Assembly (NCBI GenBank): GCA_947568835.1
Contig: OX387605.1
Span: 15,132,418-15,196,417 of the forward strand
Length of the DNA stretch: 64,000 bases
Source of the DNA: Protonemura montana
Taxonomy: Eukaryota; Arthropoda; Insecta; Plecoptera; Nemouridae
Reading direction: 5' to 3'
In this document: one piece after another, positions 24,063 to 35,246 of the stretch
Layout: each line of letters begins with the position of its first letter
Position numbering within the stretch: the stretch's first letter is position 1
The notes under the pieces: model-generated
The model's database searches: none
The model's input: only the letters and a program-made list of their open reading frames with translations
What the model was told of the DNA's origin: nothing
Made by a program: the position numbers and the translations under genes

Positions 24063-25181
24063 ATGACCTCAATCTACCCCCTACTACCGGAATCGTTATC
24101 ATTCATGACCCCTGTAAACCCTAACGCGATCTCCCTGTACTATTCAATCGCAACCGTGCACGCCACATCCTTCAACAATTCGCTGAGACTGTTCATCCAA
24201 CTACCCCTTCACGCCCAAGGTCGTCAATACGACCTTTTCAAAGCCGTCGAACTCCCCACACGCGTAAATTCCACAAATTATTTCATGTTTATCCGCCCCG
24301 ACCATCCCTACTTGGCTGTTTCTCGCGACCTCAACAAATTCCTCTCTATGGACTTGGTCGAATTGAACGATTGCCGCGGCGACAAAGTGCGCATCTGCAA
24401 TCCGAGACGCCAAGTACAAGAACCCCCAGGAAAAGATTGCCTTTCCGCTCTTTTCATGGGTCACGAAACAGACACAGCGTCCCTATGTCCGAAATTCATT
24501 ATCCAGAATCCTCTCCCGGTGTACTACGCCTCGAAGGATTCAACCCAATGGGTGTACAGTGTCCCTCATCCCACAAAAATCCTAATAAAATGTCTCACAA
24601 AAGCTGGCGAACCAATCCGAATCACGCACGCAGAGATCGCCAACACAGGCATCTTGCACCTCGACCACCAGTGCATGGCGACGGCTGTAGGCATCAACCT
24701 CCTACCCCACTTCAACGCCTTGACAAAATTAACACCAGAAAACAACAGATTCTTCATTCCCGCTATCCCTCCTATTAATGTACCAGAATTTGCAACAGAA
24801 CTCAACTCCTCTGATCCAAGGTCTTCTAGAACTTTCACGCGGCTGACCACCATCCTTAATAGAACGTCAAATTTAAGTCCCATTGATTCGGGGATGCACG
24901 TTCAGCACATAAGAAACCTAATCGCAGAATTAAACGAAAAGCACGCGACAGAATATTCAAACCTCATCCATTCCTACACCAACTATTCGGTCTACTCCCT
25001 GCTGTTTTTAGTCGCATCTATAATAGCTATTGTCAAAATTTGTCGATGCGCCAAATTGGCACTAACGCCACCTCCTGTGCAGATCGAGGTAGTTCAAGAA
25101 CCCCAAGGTACCAGCGAAACTGATCGCCCACATCCTCCTCCCCCTCGAGTCACTCGAATCATACAATCAACCCAAAACTGA
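24063..25181 (+). CDS. env: Env-like protein, C-terminal part of an F-type fusion protein
   Basis: A 372-residue frame, in the same phase as pol but after its stop. Residues about 25-225 have the spaced Cys/Tyr/Leu pattern of the stalk-proximal part of errantivirus Env and baculovirus F (LYYSIATVHA; Cys residues in the region from NDCRGDK to DHQCMA). One transmembrane segment lies at about 310-324 (YSLLFLVASIIAIV), followed by a basic, then Pro-rich cytoplasmic tail. Several N-X-S/T sites are present. No N-terminal signal peptide, furin-type cleavage site or fusion peptide is visible. At about 370 residues it is shorter than the usual 450-600 of errantivirus Env, so the N-terminal part appears missing. 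Spliced expression from the leader would add only about 14 residues. It would probably be a membrane protein without fusion activity. Confidence 0.75.
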   Translation: MTSIYPLLPESLSFMTPVNPNAISLYYSIATVHATSFNNSLRLFIQLPLHAQGRQYDLFKAVELPTRVNSTNYFMFIRPDHPYLAVSRDLNKFLSMDLVELNDCRGDKVRICNPRRQVQEPPGKDCLSALFMGHETDTASLCPKFIIQNPLPVYYASKDSTQWVYSVPHPTKILIKCLTKAGEPIRITHAEIANTGILHLDHQCMATAVGINLLPHFNALTKLTPENNRFFIPAIPPINVPEFATELNSSDPRSSRTFTRLTTILNRTSNLSPIDSGMHVQHIRNLIAELNEKHATEYSNLIHSYTNYSVYSLLFLVASIIAIVKICRCAKLALTPPPVQIEVVQEPQGTSETDRPHPPPPRVTRIIQSTQN

Positions 25182-25193
25182 CCTACAACCCAA

Positions 25194-25225
<32 letters not shown>

Positions 25226-26261
25226 CTACATAAGTACATAATAGTTATAGTTTTCGGCATACGAACCTTTTGTTCGCCTACCTGTTACCTACCCTTGTAT
25301 ACTGGCGCAAGTGAAATTTCTGTTCTAGTTATTCCACCGTACAAAGACCATCCACGGCCTGACCAACGGATGAGGCCGCCACACTGACTCCTGACGGCCA
25401 CGATGACACCCAACGCACACCTAAAGGACCCCCGAGCCGACAAGCCTGGCGAGTTTCCAATTTCTACACCCAGCACCACCAAAAGCAGCAACACTACAAC
25501 CGCGTCGAGTGGAGTAAACGTTCCCTCGCCCGTCGCCAAGAGAAAACTGTAAGCCGAACCGCCGGACCCTTCCATGAGCGCGGGCAGAAGAATGTCGACA
25601 CTCCACCAATTTGCAATACAGAAATCTCGTCTCGACGTTTCGCGTCACCATAAACTCCAATATCCAAGCCAGGTCCAGTGCGATAAGAGGTGCCCGTCAC
25701 GTATTTTCGTGTGAGCCAGAGTCAGAAACTAGCTAAGTGCCGTGTGTTGCGTGTGCCCGTCTCGTTCGGTCAACCGTTAGATGTGTGCGTTAGTACGTTT
25801 TCCAAAGTTTTCCAATTTCATATAGATTCTGTAGCGTCACGCCGATTGGCTTTTCCTTTCATTCACTTACACCACGATATAAGAGGTAGAGCATACTTAT
25901 CTCATATTTTAGATTATATTGTATTATTTCCATTATATTCAACTTGTTTTGTCAATTTTACCAATTTCATGGTCTATACGGTGCTCATTGTTCCCAAGCT
26001 GGCACCGATTAGCTTTCCAATAATTATTCCAAGTCGGAATATTTATGCATTATACCAATTCAATTAATGTTATTACCGTTTCAATTTACCCTTGCGCCCA
26101 GTAGGTAGAGTTGCTCCAGACTTACACTCATAGCGAGAATTCAATTCACCCCTTTGCAATGTATCGAGCCCTTTTTTTCCATTTTTGCAATGTTAACCTT
26201 TATCGTAACCAGTTTTATGTAACCACCACTGTAAATTTTTTTTTATCTTGGACCCTTCCTC
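25182..26261 (+). other. 3' non-coding segment of the retrotransposon
   Basis: 1.1 kb between env and the polypurine tract with no recognisable gene. It begins with a run of 22 A (25200-25221) only 18 nt after the env stop. A 125-codon open frame (25690-26067) starts at GTG, not ATG, and resembles nothing I know. The second half is AT-rich. The segment could carry RNA signals or be a captured fragment. Confidence 0.6.
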
Positions 26262-26275
26262 AAAGGGGGATGGAA
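26262..26275 (+). other. Polypurine tract
   Basis: AAAGGGGGATGGAA, interrupted by a single T, lies directly before the 3' LTR. This is the expected position and composition of the RNase-H-resistant primer for plus-strand DNA synthesis. Confidence 0.85.
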
Positions 26276-26663
26276 TGTTAACAGTTGTTAACAGGGCACA
26301 TCTGTACCTCTTGCCCATCTCACCTATGACGTCATTATCAGCCAATCACAGCATGCCCCCCCACTACTCAGTACCCTAGACCGATAACAACTACCTACTG
26401 GACCAAGAGGAGAGAAAGAATAGGGAGACGCTATCTAGATCCCTTAGAGTAGACACCTATCAGACTACTTCATTCACTCCTACCAATTTATTATAATTAT
26501 CTTTCCTTCAATAAATTAAAGTTTGCGTTCAATTTAAATCCAGTTACTCTATTCCATTACCTTTCCTCCAAGTGCTCCAGCTCCTACACACTTCCCCCTA
26601 TTTTTATGTAAACCGTCGCTCTCCCGACCGCTCGCCGTTACCATACTTGAGCGACGGCTAACA
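26276..26663 (+). repeat. 3' LTR, 388 bp
   Basis: It has the same length as the 5' LTR and, read by eye, no difference. It begins TGTTAACAG after the polypurine tract and ends GGCTAACA. The CRE is at 26327-26334 and the AATAAA polyadenylation signal at 26510-26515, which would end the element transcript. Confidence 0.97.
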
Positions 26664-26667
26664 AAAT
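26664..26667 (+). repeat. Target site duplication (right)
   Basis: AAAT, matching 17284-17287 on the other side of the element. Confidence 0.85.
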
Positions 26668-29600
26668 CACAATATCAGGTTGCCAGTCGCAGGCCCGAGG
26701 TCGCGTGAAAAAGCGACATCTCCACGGTCGACGCGCGAAGCTGAATTACTTGAATTCCACAATTATTACTCCGACATGGAAACAGTGTGGACGCATGAAT
26801 TAGACATCACCGGGATGATGTATTAGCCGACTTCGGGGTGTGGAGAAGAGGCCGACACGTGAGGGGGAGGGAAAGGGTGGTCATGCGGAACAAATGAGAA
26901 GTTTGGCGAGCACGAATCGTGAAGGATGTGCAATTAGATCGGCATACGAGGCCACGCGACATGTCCCCCTGCCCATCCCACCGGTCCGGCACATCACAGT
27001 GCCCCATAATAGCTTTACGAGGCAAAATAATGGAAATTTTCATGAAAACAGCTCTCGTGACAAAACCTAGGGAATATGCTCAAATAAAATAATACACTTC
27101 GTCGAGACTGCTGGTCTGTGCTTATCTGTCGGGAAGGGGTGGAAAATTAAATTTTTCATGCAGCGTAAGCCAACGTACCCCCTAATTCCCCCGCCCCAAA
27201 TATAAGGCAAACAATTGGCTATAACGACCATATAGTCCTGATTCGACCACCTGAGATTGAATCTCGTACCTACCTAATCGAAGTATTAAGAATTTGAATG
27301 GCAGAGATCTAATCCCCAAAAAACAGATTTATAGCATTAATTTCCTTGGTACTCGGGCATTGTTATGTAGGAACGTGAATAGGCCCAAACGGTACATGCA
27401 TTTCAAAAGCCTTTATTTTTTATGGCTAGTCTAAATCGAAAAGTAAAGTACCATGAAGGGCACCTATAAACTACAAAGATGCTGGAACAAAGTGTAAAGG
27501 GGAGGTGGACAGAAGGGAGAGACGGAGAGGAAAAGTGCCGCGGTGCCGTGAAATCCTGATGATAGAAAGAATGGGATAAAAAACACCACATGAGTCCAGA
27601 AAGCATGACGCAATTACCGAGCACGGCTGAATTCCGGCCACAGACCAACAGAACATGCATTACTTGCACATGCTAATGGCTAAGTCGGCGGCGGCAGCAG
27701 CGGTGCTTCGTGGGAATTGTCAAATAACGCGGAGGGACGATTCGTTGATGTGTAATTAAATTTGATGATAACTTAATTACATATTTCTCTCGCTCTACCC
27801 GAGCAGCCTATTCCAATTGCCGAGAGAACTATGTCGTACCGCTTGGCAAATACAAGGAGAGAGAAAAAAAAACACTCTCCATCTGCTCGTCCATTTTCTT
27901 CTCTTCGCTTCTCTAGCACAAGTTCGAAACGCCTTGAGTAATTTCCTCCACTCATGTCCTCGCGCGCGGTTCGTCTGGTCTAACGACGCACTGCTACTCG
28001 GTATCACTGTTTTGTTTCACGTCTCTAGCTGCTTACGTTACTCGTTAACAACAAGTTCATTGTGTATCAAACTATAATAGAAGGAAGCAAGTTTGTCGAT
28101 GCCATGTTTTGAAGAGCGAATGAGCATCAAGATTACTTTAGAAATGCCATGTTTGGAATGAACGTAGCGATGTGCGATCATGCAGATGACGTGTGGATTG
28201 CCTTTTATTGTCTCCACCACGCCATTGTAGTTCGATGAAAAGTGTACATGCAGCTAAAGTCAGGGTATGCGTGCGAGCATTCAACCAGACAGCCAACGCC
28301 GCGAGATAGCTGCCTCCTTACTCTCAATAGCTCATTACTTGCGGTGGATCTGGCTGGACTCTCAAAGTCTCGAAATTCAATAGAAATGTGTGCTGAAGAT
28401 TGATTCCATAGTAATTTATAAAAGAGATCTCATTTCTTTCAAAAGTTGGAGCCCCAGGTTGAGGCGTATGACCCCATGCGGTCTGCGATTCCGAGAAAAC
28501 CGACTGCTCGGTTGGCGTGAATGTAAATGGTGGAACACGTGGAGAGCGTGGCACTTCCACCGAACGTGGCACCTCCACCAAACCGAACACAGAAAGCCGT
28601 TCTGCAGTCAGATTTCGCTAGACCAACAACGTGTAGTGTACAGTATCTTTCATGTTATTATTATAGAAGCTTGTGTAACAATTGTAATGCATTCTATAGT
28701 ATTTTCACATTGCCTCTCTTTATGTTCATGAAACCATATAGCGGAACACTGTATTCAAATCAAATTTAGACAGTGGAAGAAAGAAGCTGTAAGCACCGTC
28801 GTCGTCGTGCCTCTTTCCATTTTACGATGTTGTTTCTGCTTGAGAGTGTATATAGTCTTTTATTTTCATGCCCAAGCAAATTTGCCATTTCGAGGGACGG
28901 TGAGTTCCAGTAAAAATGTTTTCGATCCGCGGCTGCTGGCAAGTCTATCAATCATTCTAGTTTCCTCGAGCCAGGAAAACTAGCGAGGAGCGTTCCCAGT
29001 TCGTGTGCTTCGTATCCAAGTCCATTCATAGTCAGCTGGTAAAATCGCTCAAAAACAAGAGAAGCTGCACACTCCTAAGTCAAGGCAATTAATTTCATTT
29101 ACGCGGACATAATGTACCGAAATGCTGGGTCAGAAGAGCTCTTATGCGATTAACAACTTTAATCGTTAATTTTCTTTTATATCTAACGCGCAAAATACCA
29201 GCAAACTTTTCGGAGAAAAACTAGACAAAGGAGTTTCCACGAAAAGAAAGGGCCGGCGAGCACATTGCGGCAATTATGTTCGAAACTAAAACTGGCGAAT
29301 TACAATACACACTTTCAATTACCGCTAAATCAAAACGCTTCCACATAAACTGATTAAACGGGGGGAATAACTTGGCTAACTGCCGCTTTATCTGACAATG
29401 TTAAACCATCCATAAAACACATTTTAATTAACATCGACCCGTAACGACCCAATTGGCTGCGAGATGACGCAGTTTTATTTCGCAACCGCGCATTACGTTC
29501 TTTACTATCAATAAGCAGTTGGACGCCAAAGCGCCGCGACGCCGACGCCTACCCTTACTCACGAGTAATGGCTTAGTTTGCGCTCAACTGGCTCTTAGAC

Positions 29601-32090
29601 AGCGCTACACAATGAACATAATTACCAAGTCCATTAAATATCGATATCGCACAGCACTCACAACTCCATATCCAATACCTTAACAGCCAAAAGCAAATTT
29701 AATCAAAGCCTAGGGTTCACAACAGTACGGCTTAACTCTTTGATGTGCGACTTGAAGACAGTCGTTCCGTCTTTCTTACATCTCACAATAGTAGATAACA
29801 ACTTGACCAATTCCGTGCGATGACGGCGTTCGCATCGTGTTCAAGTCACGGCACGGCTGGCTGCTAATTGAAGGAATCGCCCCGAGTTAGACGTCCCTTC
29901 CGACAACTCGCCGCGACTTCTATCGACTCGGGAACTAGAACCGTGTTTCACTTTTCCGAGACCAAAGGCGGATCGCAACTCTTCGCGTTAGCCGCGATAA
30001 GTTTACAGCGAGTCGAAAACAGCTGGCGATTACTTTTTCAGTTTCGCCCCCGAAATTCAAACGAACGGTTCCGCGCACGAAACTTCAATGCAAGCCACTC
30101 GAACACTCTCGTGTTAGCGTCTATTGTGCCACGCGGCGAGCCACCCCACGCGAGATTGCCGACGTCCGCCCTATTAATTCGCTCAACAACAAGGCAGGTA
30201 CTCAGTGTTTTTTTTTTTTTTAATCGGTCGCTCACTGGCAGACCATGCACGAGTCTATCGTCCATCCGTCCCAATTCTGTTCCAATCAACGCCGCGCTCT
30301 GCGTGTGACAGCGATGACGAGAAGGGGCTGTAATTGCCACTTTTAGGTCATCGCCGGCGCGCTATCATTAATAACGAGGATGCTGGAGTGCTCTCCGGGC
30401 CCGGCTCCCCCCCCCCCCCCCCCCCGCAACCCCTCTTAACAAACACGATGTCCCAACGCCCTACTCTCCCACTCCCCACCCTCAACCCCGTTGATCTCCG
30501 GCGACGTTATCCGGGCATAACCGCAAGCAGGGGGAGTGAAATGGATGGGAGATTACCCAAACGGCGTCCCCTAAGGATACGCGGCATTTATGGACCGTGA
30601 TAATAAACATGGGTGCTTCGTTAAAATGACCTCGTTGATTATTTCGGACGTAGTTGCAGCGCCAAGAGTGAGGGGTGGAATTACTTTTGGTTTTCCGTGT
30701 AATATCGAAAATATGTCGCTGGCAGTTAATGCTCGTGCGAGTGTAGCAATTGCGCCATTGCCAAAATCAGTGCACGAATGGAAAATGATACATATCAACG
30801 AATTTTTCATCGTTCGTATGTAGAGATAGTAGCGGCCGACGTGTCCGAAGCGTAACGCTGACCGAACGCCACTCGTTCGAACAGTATCGATGCTTCTAAT
30901 GGGATTGCCAACACTCTTTGGACCAGAGAAGACCGCAAAAATGAAACCGACCGAATAATTATTTAAATGTGATGACCCAAAAACTTCAGTTCGTATATCC
31001 TCCAACAAAACGAGCTCGCTGTGGTAATTCAGTTGCGATGTCTTTCTTCTCCAAAACTCGCGGCGTTTGGCGAGACCACCATTATACTTTTATACCCGCA
31101 ATTTCATCTGCGCAGACAATAAACGCCACCGAATTTAATATGGTACCGAGAATCGCAAGTTTCTATCAAATAAGACACGGCCTATCATTAGATACGTTAT
31201 ATTATTAAGCCCGCGTCACACGTGTTGACCTAACTCGGGACTATATTTACACGCATTCGTGTCTTGTGGCTATACTTATCCAATAAGAGTATGTTTTCAT
31301 AGGAAATAGTTTCCTCCAAATCAGAGAGCAAATAGCCGATCTGTAGAGACTTCGCCCATTTAGCACACAAAAGCGAGCACGGAGTGAATGGTGACTGCTG
31401 CTGGAGGTGCTCCCGCAAGCCGAGACATCGCCCAACGCGGCGAGACGCCCGCTCATAAATAAGACGCACACCCGAGACGCCTTACAAATGAAAAACTAGC
31501 CGAAAAGATAGTGCAAGGCCCTCAATCTGCAGGGCATCAGTGGAAAAACTGGTGCGCAATCGCGTGGAAATTGGTCATAGTGCTTTCCCAAACGCGACTG
31601 ACCTTTAGACTTCGAAATAAGATATACGAGTCATTAAAAAAGGGATTCAAAACGTCTTGGAGCCATGTTATTGAAAATGGAACCAATTTCATTAAAAAGC
31701 CGGATTGATTGGCGTCATTATACCATTATCCATTACAAAAAAAGGCCATTATAATTATGATGATTGATCATTATTGTTACATTATTATCTACCTCTCCAA
31801 TAATGATGTCAGCTAATTAAACTGGGCACGAGTGCTATAGGGAAGATATAGGAACGATCTGAAAAGATAGGCACATGAAAAGTCTTTTGACCCCATACAG
31901 TCCAGCTAAGAAAATGTATTTAAAGTTATGAATAAGGCGCCAATTAAACTAATGAAAACTATTCGATTCTCAAGCGCGTGAAGTAGATTGGACGACATGA
32001 CGTCACGAGATAGCAGTGTCTGTGTTAGTTTAATTAAGTAAGTCAATACCATGCTAGTTATTTTCATCATTCGAGGCATAATCTGTTAAT
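26668..32090. other. Non-coding DNA, no gene seen
   Basis: AT-rich non-coding sequence. Noted items are a partly duplicated CGTGGCAC(T/C)TCCACC unit near 28549-28585, a CpG-richer stretch at about 29820-30330, a 19-nt C run at 30407-30425 and GACGCC words near 29523-29550. The longest open frame (29868-30308, starting at TTG) has biased composition and no recognisable domain. Confidence 0.6.
30407..30425. repeat. Poly(C) tract, 19 nt
   Basis: An uninterrupted run of 19 C following GGCCCGGCT. Confidence 0.95.
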
Positions 32091-32197
32091 TACTTACAAA
32101 CACATCGCGCAAAGAGGTTAACGAGATGTGACCAAACAGCTGTGTGTTTAAGAGATGGAGAAACTCACCTGCGAAAGAGAAGAGACAATCAGATTAG
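32091..32197 (-). other. Candidate recursive splice site with RS-exon (site B)
   Basis: On the - strand, a CTAAT branch point (32193-32197) is followed by the pyrimidine-rich TGTCTCTTCTCTTTCGCAG, ending at 32169. The donor GTGAGTTT starts at once at 32168. A second donor, GTAAGTAATT, starts at 32097, which would define a 71-nt RS-exon (32098-32168). This is the strongest of the three sites: both the acceptor and the adjoining donor are close to consensus. One frame of the 71-nt segment is free of stops, so a genuine small coding exon beginning with GTGAGT cannot be excluded, but the direct CAG|GTGAGT junction favours recursive splicing. Confidence 0.75.
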
Positions 32198-34845
32198 ATT
32201 ATAATAAACACGTTTAATATGCAGTCTAATTATTATTTATCACACATTTTAAATAGCACTAAATAAATCTAACCGTGTTTACTTGTATTCTAGCGGCACT
32301 TTTTAATAGAGAGCATGCATATTGGCTAAATTTATAAATTGGCACAAGTAAGTAGGAAGCTCGGTCTGCAGCATAAACGTAGGGAAATTGCAGATCAAAA
32401 GATAAAACAAAGATGTGAGATTAAAAGGGCAGCATGTTTTATAGAGTGGTAAGAATGTAGGAGATACAGCCGTCGCGAATTTGAACGCTACAGCTTTTTG
32501 ATGTACACGAGGAGATTATTTTTAGATGCGATGCCGCGGAGATTTGATCCGTGCTCTGCTAGATTCAGTCGAGTGGCTTTTTATTGTGCTGAAACGCGAA
32601 TGATGAAAAAAAAAAAAAAAAACTCGAAGGTATACTATTTTCAAAAACTTTTCCCCATATCTATAAGCTCATCAAATTCTGCGCCCCCCCCCCCCCCCCC
32701 CTCAACAATCCCAATGTCCTACTCGACCGCGAGTAATCGCTTTTCTAACGATTTGGATTTTTATTTAGCGGACGCGACGTCACAGACTTTGTGCGCTCGC
32801 TAAGAGTTAACTTTTCCAACAGCATGCGGTGCGCGATTATGTGGTTAATTTTATTGACGTCACATTCTGTTGGAATCTAATTAAGAAGCGAAAACGTATA
32901 GCTCACTGATGAGGAAAATTCTTTGCGTACGCTTCGAACAATGTAGTCGAAAACAGCACCATACTGTGCACGATATTGCTTGCCGCCATGCCATATATGC
33001 ATATTTGAAAAAGAAGCATGTGACTCGTTAGAAACTTTCCAAAGAACAGCCTCCATTGAAACTGTTTGAGCTAATGCGAAACTGTCGTACACTCGATGGG
33101 GCGAGATGAAAATGGGTCCGCGACAACCTACTCAAATTACTGCTACGTGCGCCTGCGCCTATCAGATTAATGCCAGAATAATTGAAAACTTTTAATCGCT
33201 TCTCCACTTGGAAAAGTTGAAAGCAGATCGCCTCGAAATTGATTAAAACGTAACGAGACGTGAGATTTAATTTAATACAATAACTATTGTTTTCCTCTCG
33301 TACAAAAGCAAACTTTTCGCAATTATCCATAGCGATTAGAAAACTTTATAAATACTTTTATACACAGGGAGCACGACTCTCGCATTTAATATCTGCTGCC
33401 TCTTGGTAGCAAGATATATAAAAGAAGACCGCCGAGTTTAGCACGTGAATTTTTGGCTTCGCAAAACTGGAACGAGCATTGAAAGGTGGCCACGAACTTT
33501 TATAAGTGGGTATAGTGCATGTGATAACAGCCATGCTGGGGGCTGACTGCCAAGCGTGAGTGGGTGGCTGCTTCATTGTTGTGTAGGACGCTTAGACAGC
33601 TGTGCAAAGCCGCCGTGTGCGTAGCTCGTGACAATCGTGAGGCAGCACGTCATCGGGGGACGCCGTCGACGCCGCTGACGTCACAACTCGTCTTAATAAA
33701 TGGGAATTATTAGATTCGGATTGAAAATACGCAGAGCAAACGGCTGTTTTTTGAGTGTGACCGCCACGCCACGGCTGGTGGCATGAACCAGCTAAATGTA
33801 TAATTCATTGCCAAGAAAAGTTATTCAATTTGAAATGTGTCAATGAAGGAACGTGACATTTTCATGGCCTTATCTCTATAGAAAGAAGAAAAAAAAAACG
33901 ATCTAAAACCTCTATGACTTGATTGTTAGTTACTCTATGTGCTTCAATAATTCTAATTCCCCTAACTCACGAAATGAAAAGAGTTTAGGTCCATTTCTTT
34001 TCAAAGATGACATAAGGCTCATCGGATTTTTTAACGATCCGTTCTGCACAGTAGTAACAAAAAAAAACTCACATTATCTCCAAACTTGCATCATGCATGG
34101 TTAAAGGATAAAAAGAGAGTATAAGGACCCATTTTTTACTCGCTTCTGAAATCCTGAAAGCGATTTAGCATCTGAATAAGGTCCTGACTCAACCAAATGA
34201 TGTCACGCAATTATGCCGAGGCGCCCGACGTTTTTCCAGAATCATCGTGAGTGGTTGAAAAGTGGTAAAGGTGTGATCACTGATCTCTCTCTGTTGTGAC
34301 TTCTGTGCTCCTATGATGTCACTCGAGGAGCTCTATACAAGGCGTCGGCAGGAAATCTTGATGGAAACCAAATAAATATTGAGGTTAATCTTCAATATTC
34401 TCAATATCTCGTGCGGAACATTTCCACGTCCAATCTACATCGAACGAAAAAACCCTCATCTCGTTTACGTGAGTTGTTGGTTATGTGGATGTTTCCTTAC
34501 ATCGTTGACCTCAGATAAGTCCAAAAATGTAAGGTATATTATATAGTGCCATAAATAAAGTGCAGACCCTAATAGAGTGAACCTGTTCAGGAAATTCTCA
34601 GCTCCTTTTAAATAAAATGAATTAGTTGTATAAAGTACGTATTTCTTTCTTGAAAGGCGAGCTCGAACAAGTTGTTACGAGTAGGAAGTAATTGCATTCC
34701 ACGTGTACAGCTGTTCTCTCTTTCCATCAGGGAGTTCATATATAGTCAATAAAATATTTGAACAGACTTGTCATTTATAATTCTTAACTGCCAGTTTTGG
34801 CACAAGTCATGATTCATAAGAAAATGCTTCGACGGCGTAGAGAGT
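32198..34845. other. Non-coding DNA, no gene seen
   Basis: AT-rich sequence with an A run near 32606-32622, an 18-nt C run at 32684-32701 and a CpG-rich patch at about 33640-33690. That patch contains GTCGACGCCGCTGACGTCAC, with a CRE palindrome TGACGTCA at 33676-33683. No credible coding exon was recognised. Confidence 0.6.
32684..32701. repeat. Poly(C) tract, 18 nt
   Basis: An uninterrupted run of 18 C, about 60 bp downstream of an A run. Confidence 0.95.
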
Positions 34846-34859
34846 TTAGGGACATTTAC
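34846..34859. repeat. SINE target site duplication (left copy)
   Basis: TTAGGGACATTTAC, repeated exactly at 35233-35246. A 14-bp perfect duplication around a 373-bp insert is typical of LINE-driven target-primed reverse transcription. Confidence 0.85.
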
Positions 34860-35232
34860 TGATTTATTTGTGGGGTTTAACGACGCACTTGTTTGGCAAC
34901 GGGTCCTATCACAATGGTCTAATGGAGTCGGTGAATGAGTGGAAGAGAATCATGATGAACCTTACCTAGGCTAGAAGGGAGGAGGGGGAAACCCAGTACC
35001 AACACGTAGCCTACTCCTGTCGAAGAGTACCAAAGGGAGCATCGGTTTAAAGTCCTTCCAAAGGACGGTACAACGCGAACAAGCAGATTCTTTCGCAAAT
35101 CCAGGCGATCGTGAGGTTGATACAGAACTGTTTTTGTATATGATAACCCATCTAATACCTAACCCGACAAAGTGTTGCTTAACCTCGGTGATCTCACGAG
35201 AACCGGTGTTTCCAAAACGCCAAACCGTTCAG
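34860..35232 (-). mobile_element. 5S-rRNA-derived SINE (SINE3-like)
   Basis: A 373-bp insert flanked by 14-bp direct repeats. Read on the - strand, its first ~100 nt follow invertebrate 5S rRNA: ACACCGGTTCTCGT, GATCACCGA, GTTAAGCAAC, GTCGGG and TTAGATGGGT occur in the order and spacing of the 5S internal promoter region, with some mismatches and a small insertion. A body of about 270 nt with no similarity I can name follows. The 3' end is GTCGTTAAACCCCAC then AAATAAATCA, a short A-rich tail. Such elements are transcribed by RNA polymerase III and moved by a partner LINE that recognises the 3' end. No coding capacity is expected. The damaged 5S promoter suggests this copy is old or inactive, although the duplications are still perfect. 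Confidence 0.85.
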
Positions 35233-35246
35233 TTAGGGACATTTAC
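35233..35246. repeat. SINE target site duplication (right copy)
   Basis: TTAGGGACATTTAC, identical to 34846-34859. It adjoins the 5S-like 5' end of the - strand SINE. Confidence 0.85.

Larger units (their letters stand above)
17288..26663 (+). mobile_element. Full-length env-bearing Ty3/Gypsy LTR retrotransposon
   Basis: This is a 9376-bp element bounded by 388-bp LTRs that begin TGTTA and end TAACA, with a 4-bp AAAT duplication outside. The internal order is primer site, leader, gag, pol (PR-RT-RH-IN), env-like frame, 3' non-coding segment and polypurine tract. Protease-RT-RNase H-integrase order and a GPY/F-like module after integrase place it in Ty3/Gypsy (Metaviridae). A third frame resembling the membrane-anchored part of F-type Env puts it near errantivirus-like lineages. 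The LTRs look identical by eye and all three frames are open, so the insertion is recent. It lies opposite in orientation to the inferred host intron, the usual bias for intronic LTR elements. Confidence 0.97.

Noticed and set aside
25690-26067. Fourth gene of the retrotransposon
   Set aside because: No ATG start, no recognisable domain, and a Phe/Ile/Tyr-rich composition expected from AT-rich non-coding DNA.
29868-30308. 146-codon open frame on the + strand
   Set aside because: It starts at TTG, has a biased Arg/Ser/Thr-rich composition from a CpG-richer stretch, and contains no family signature.
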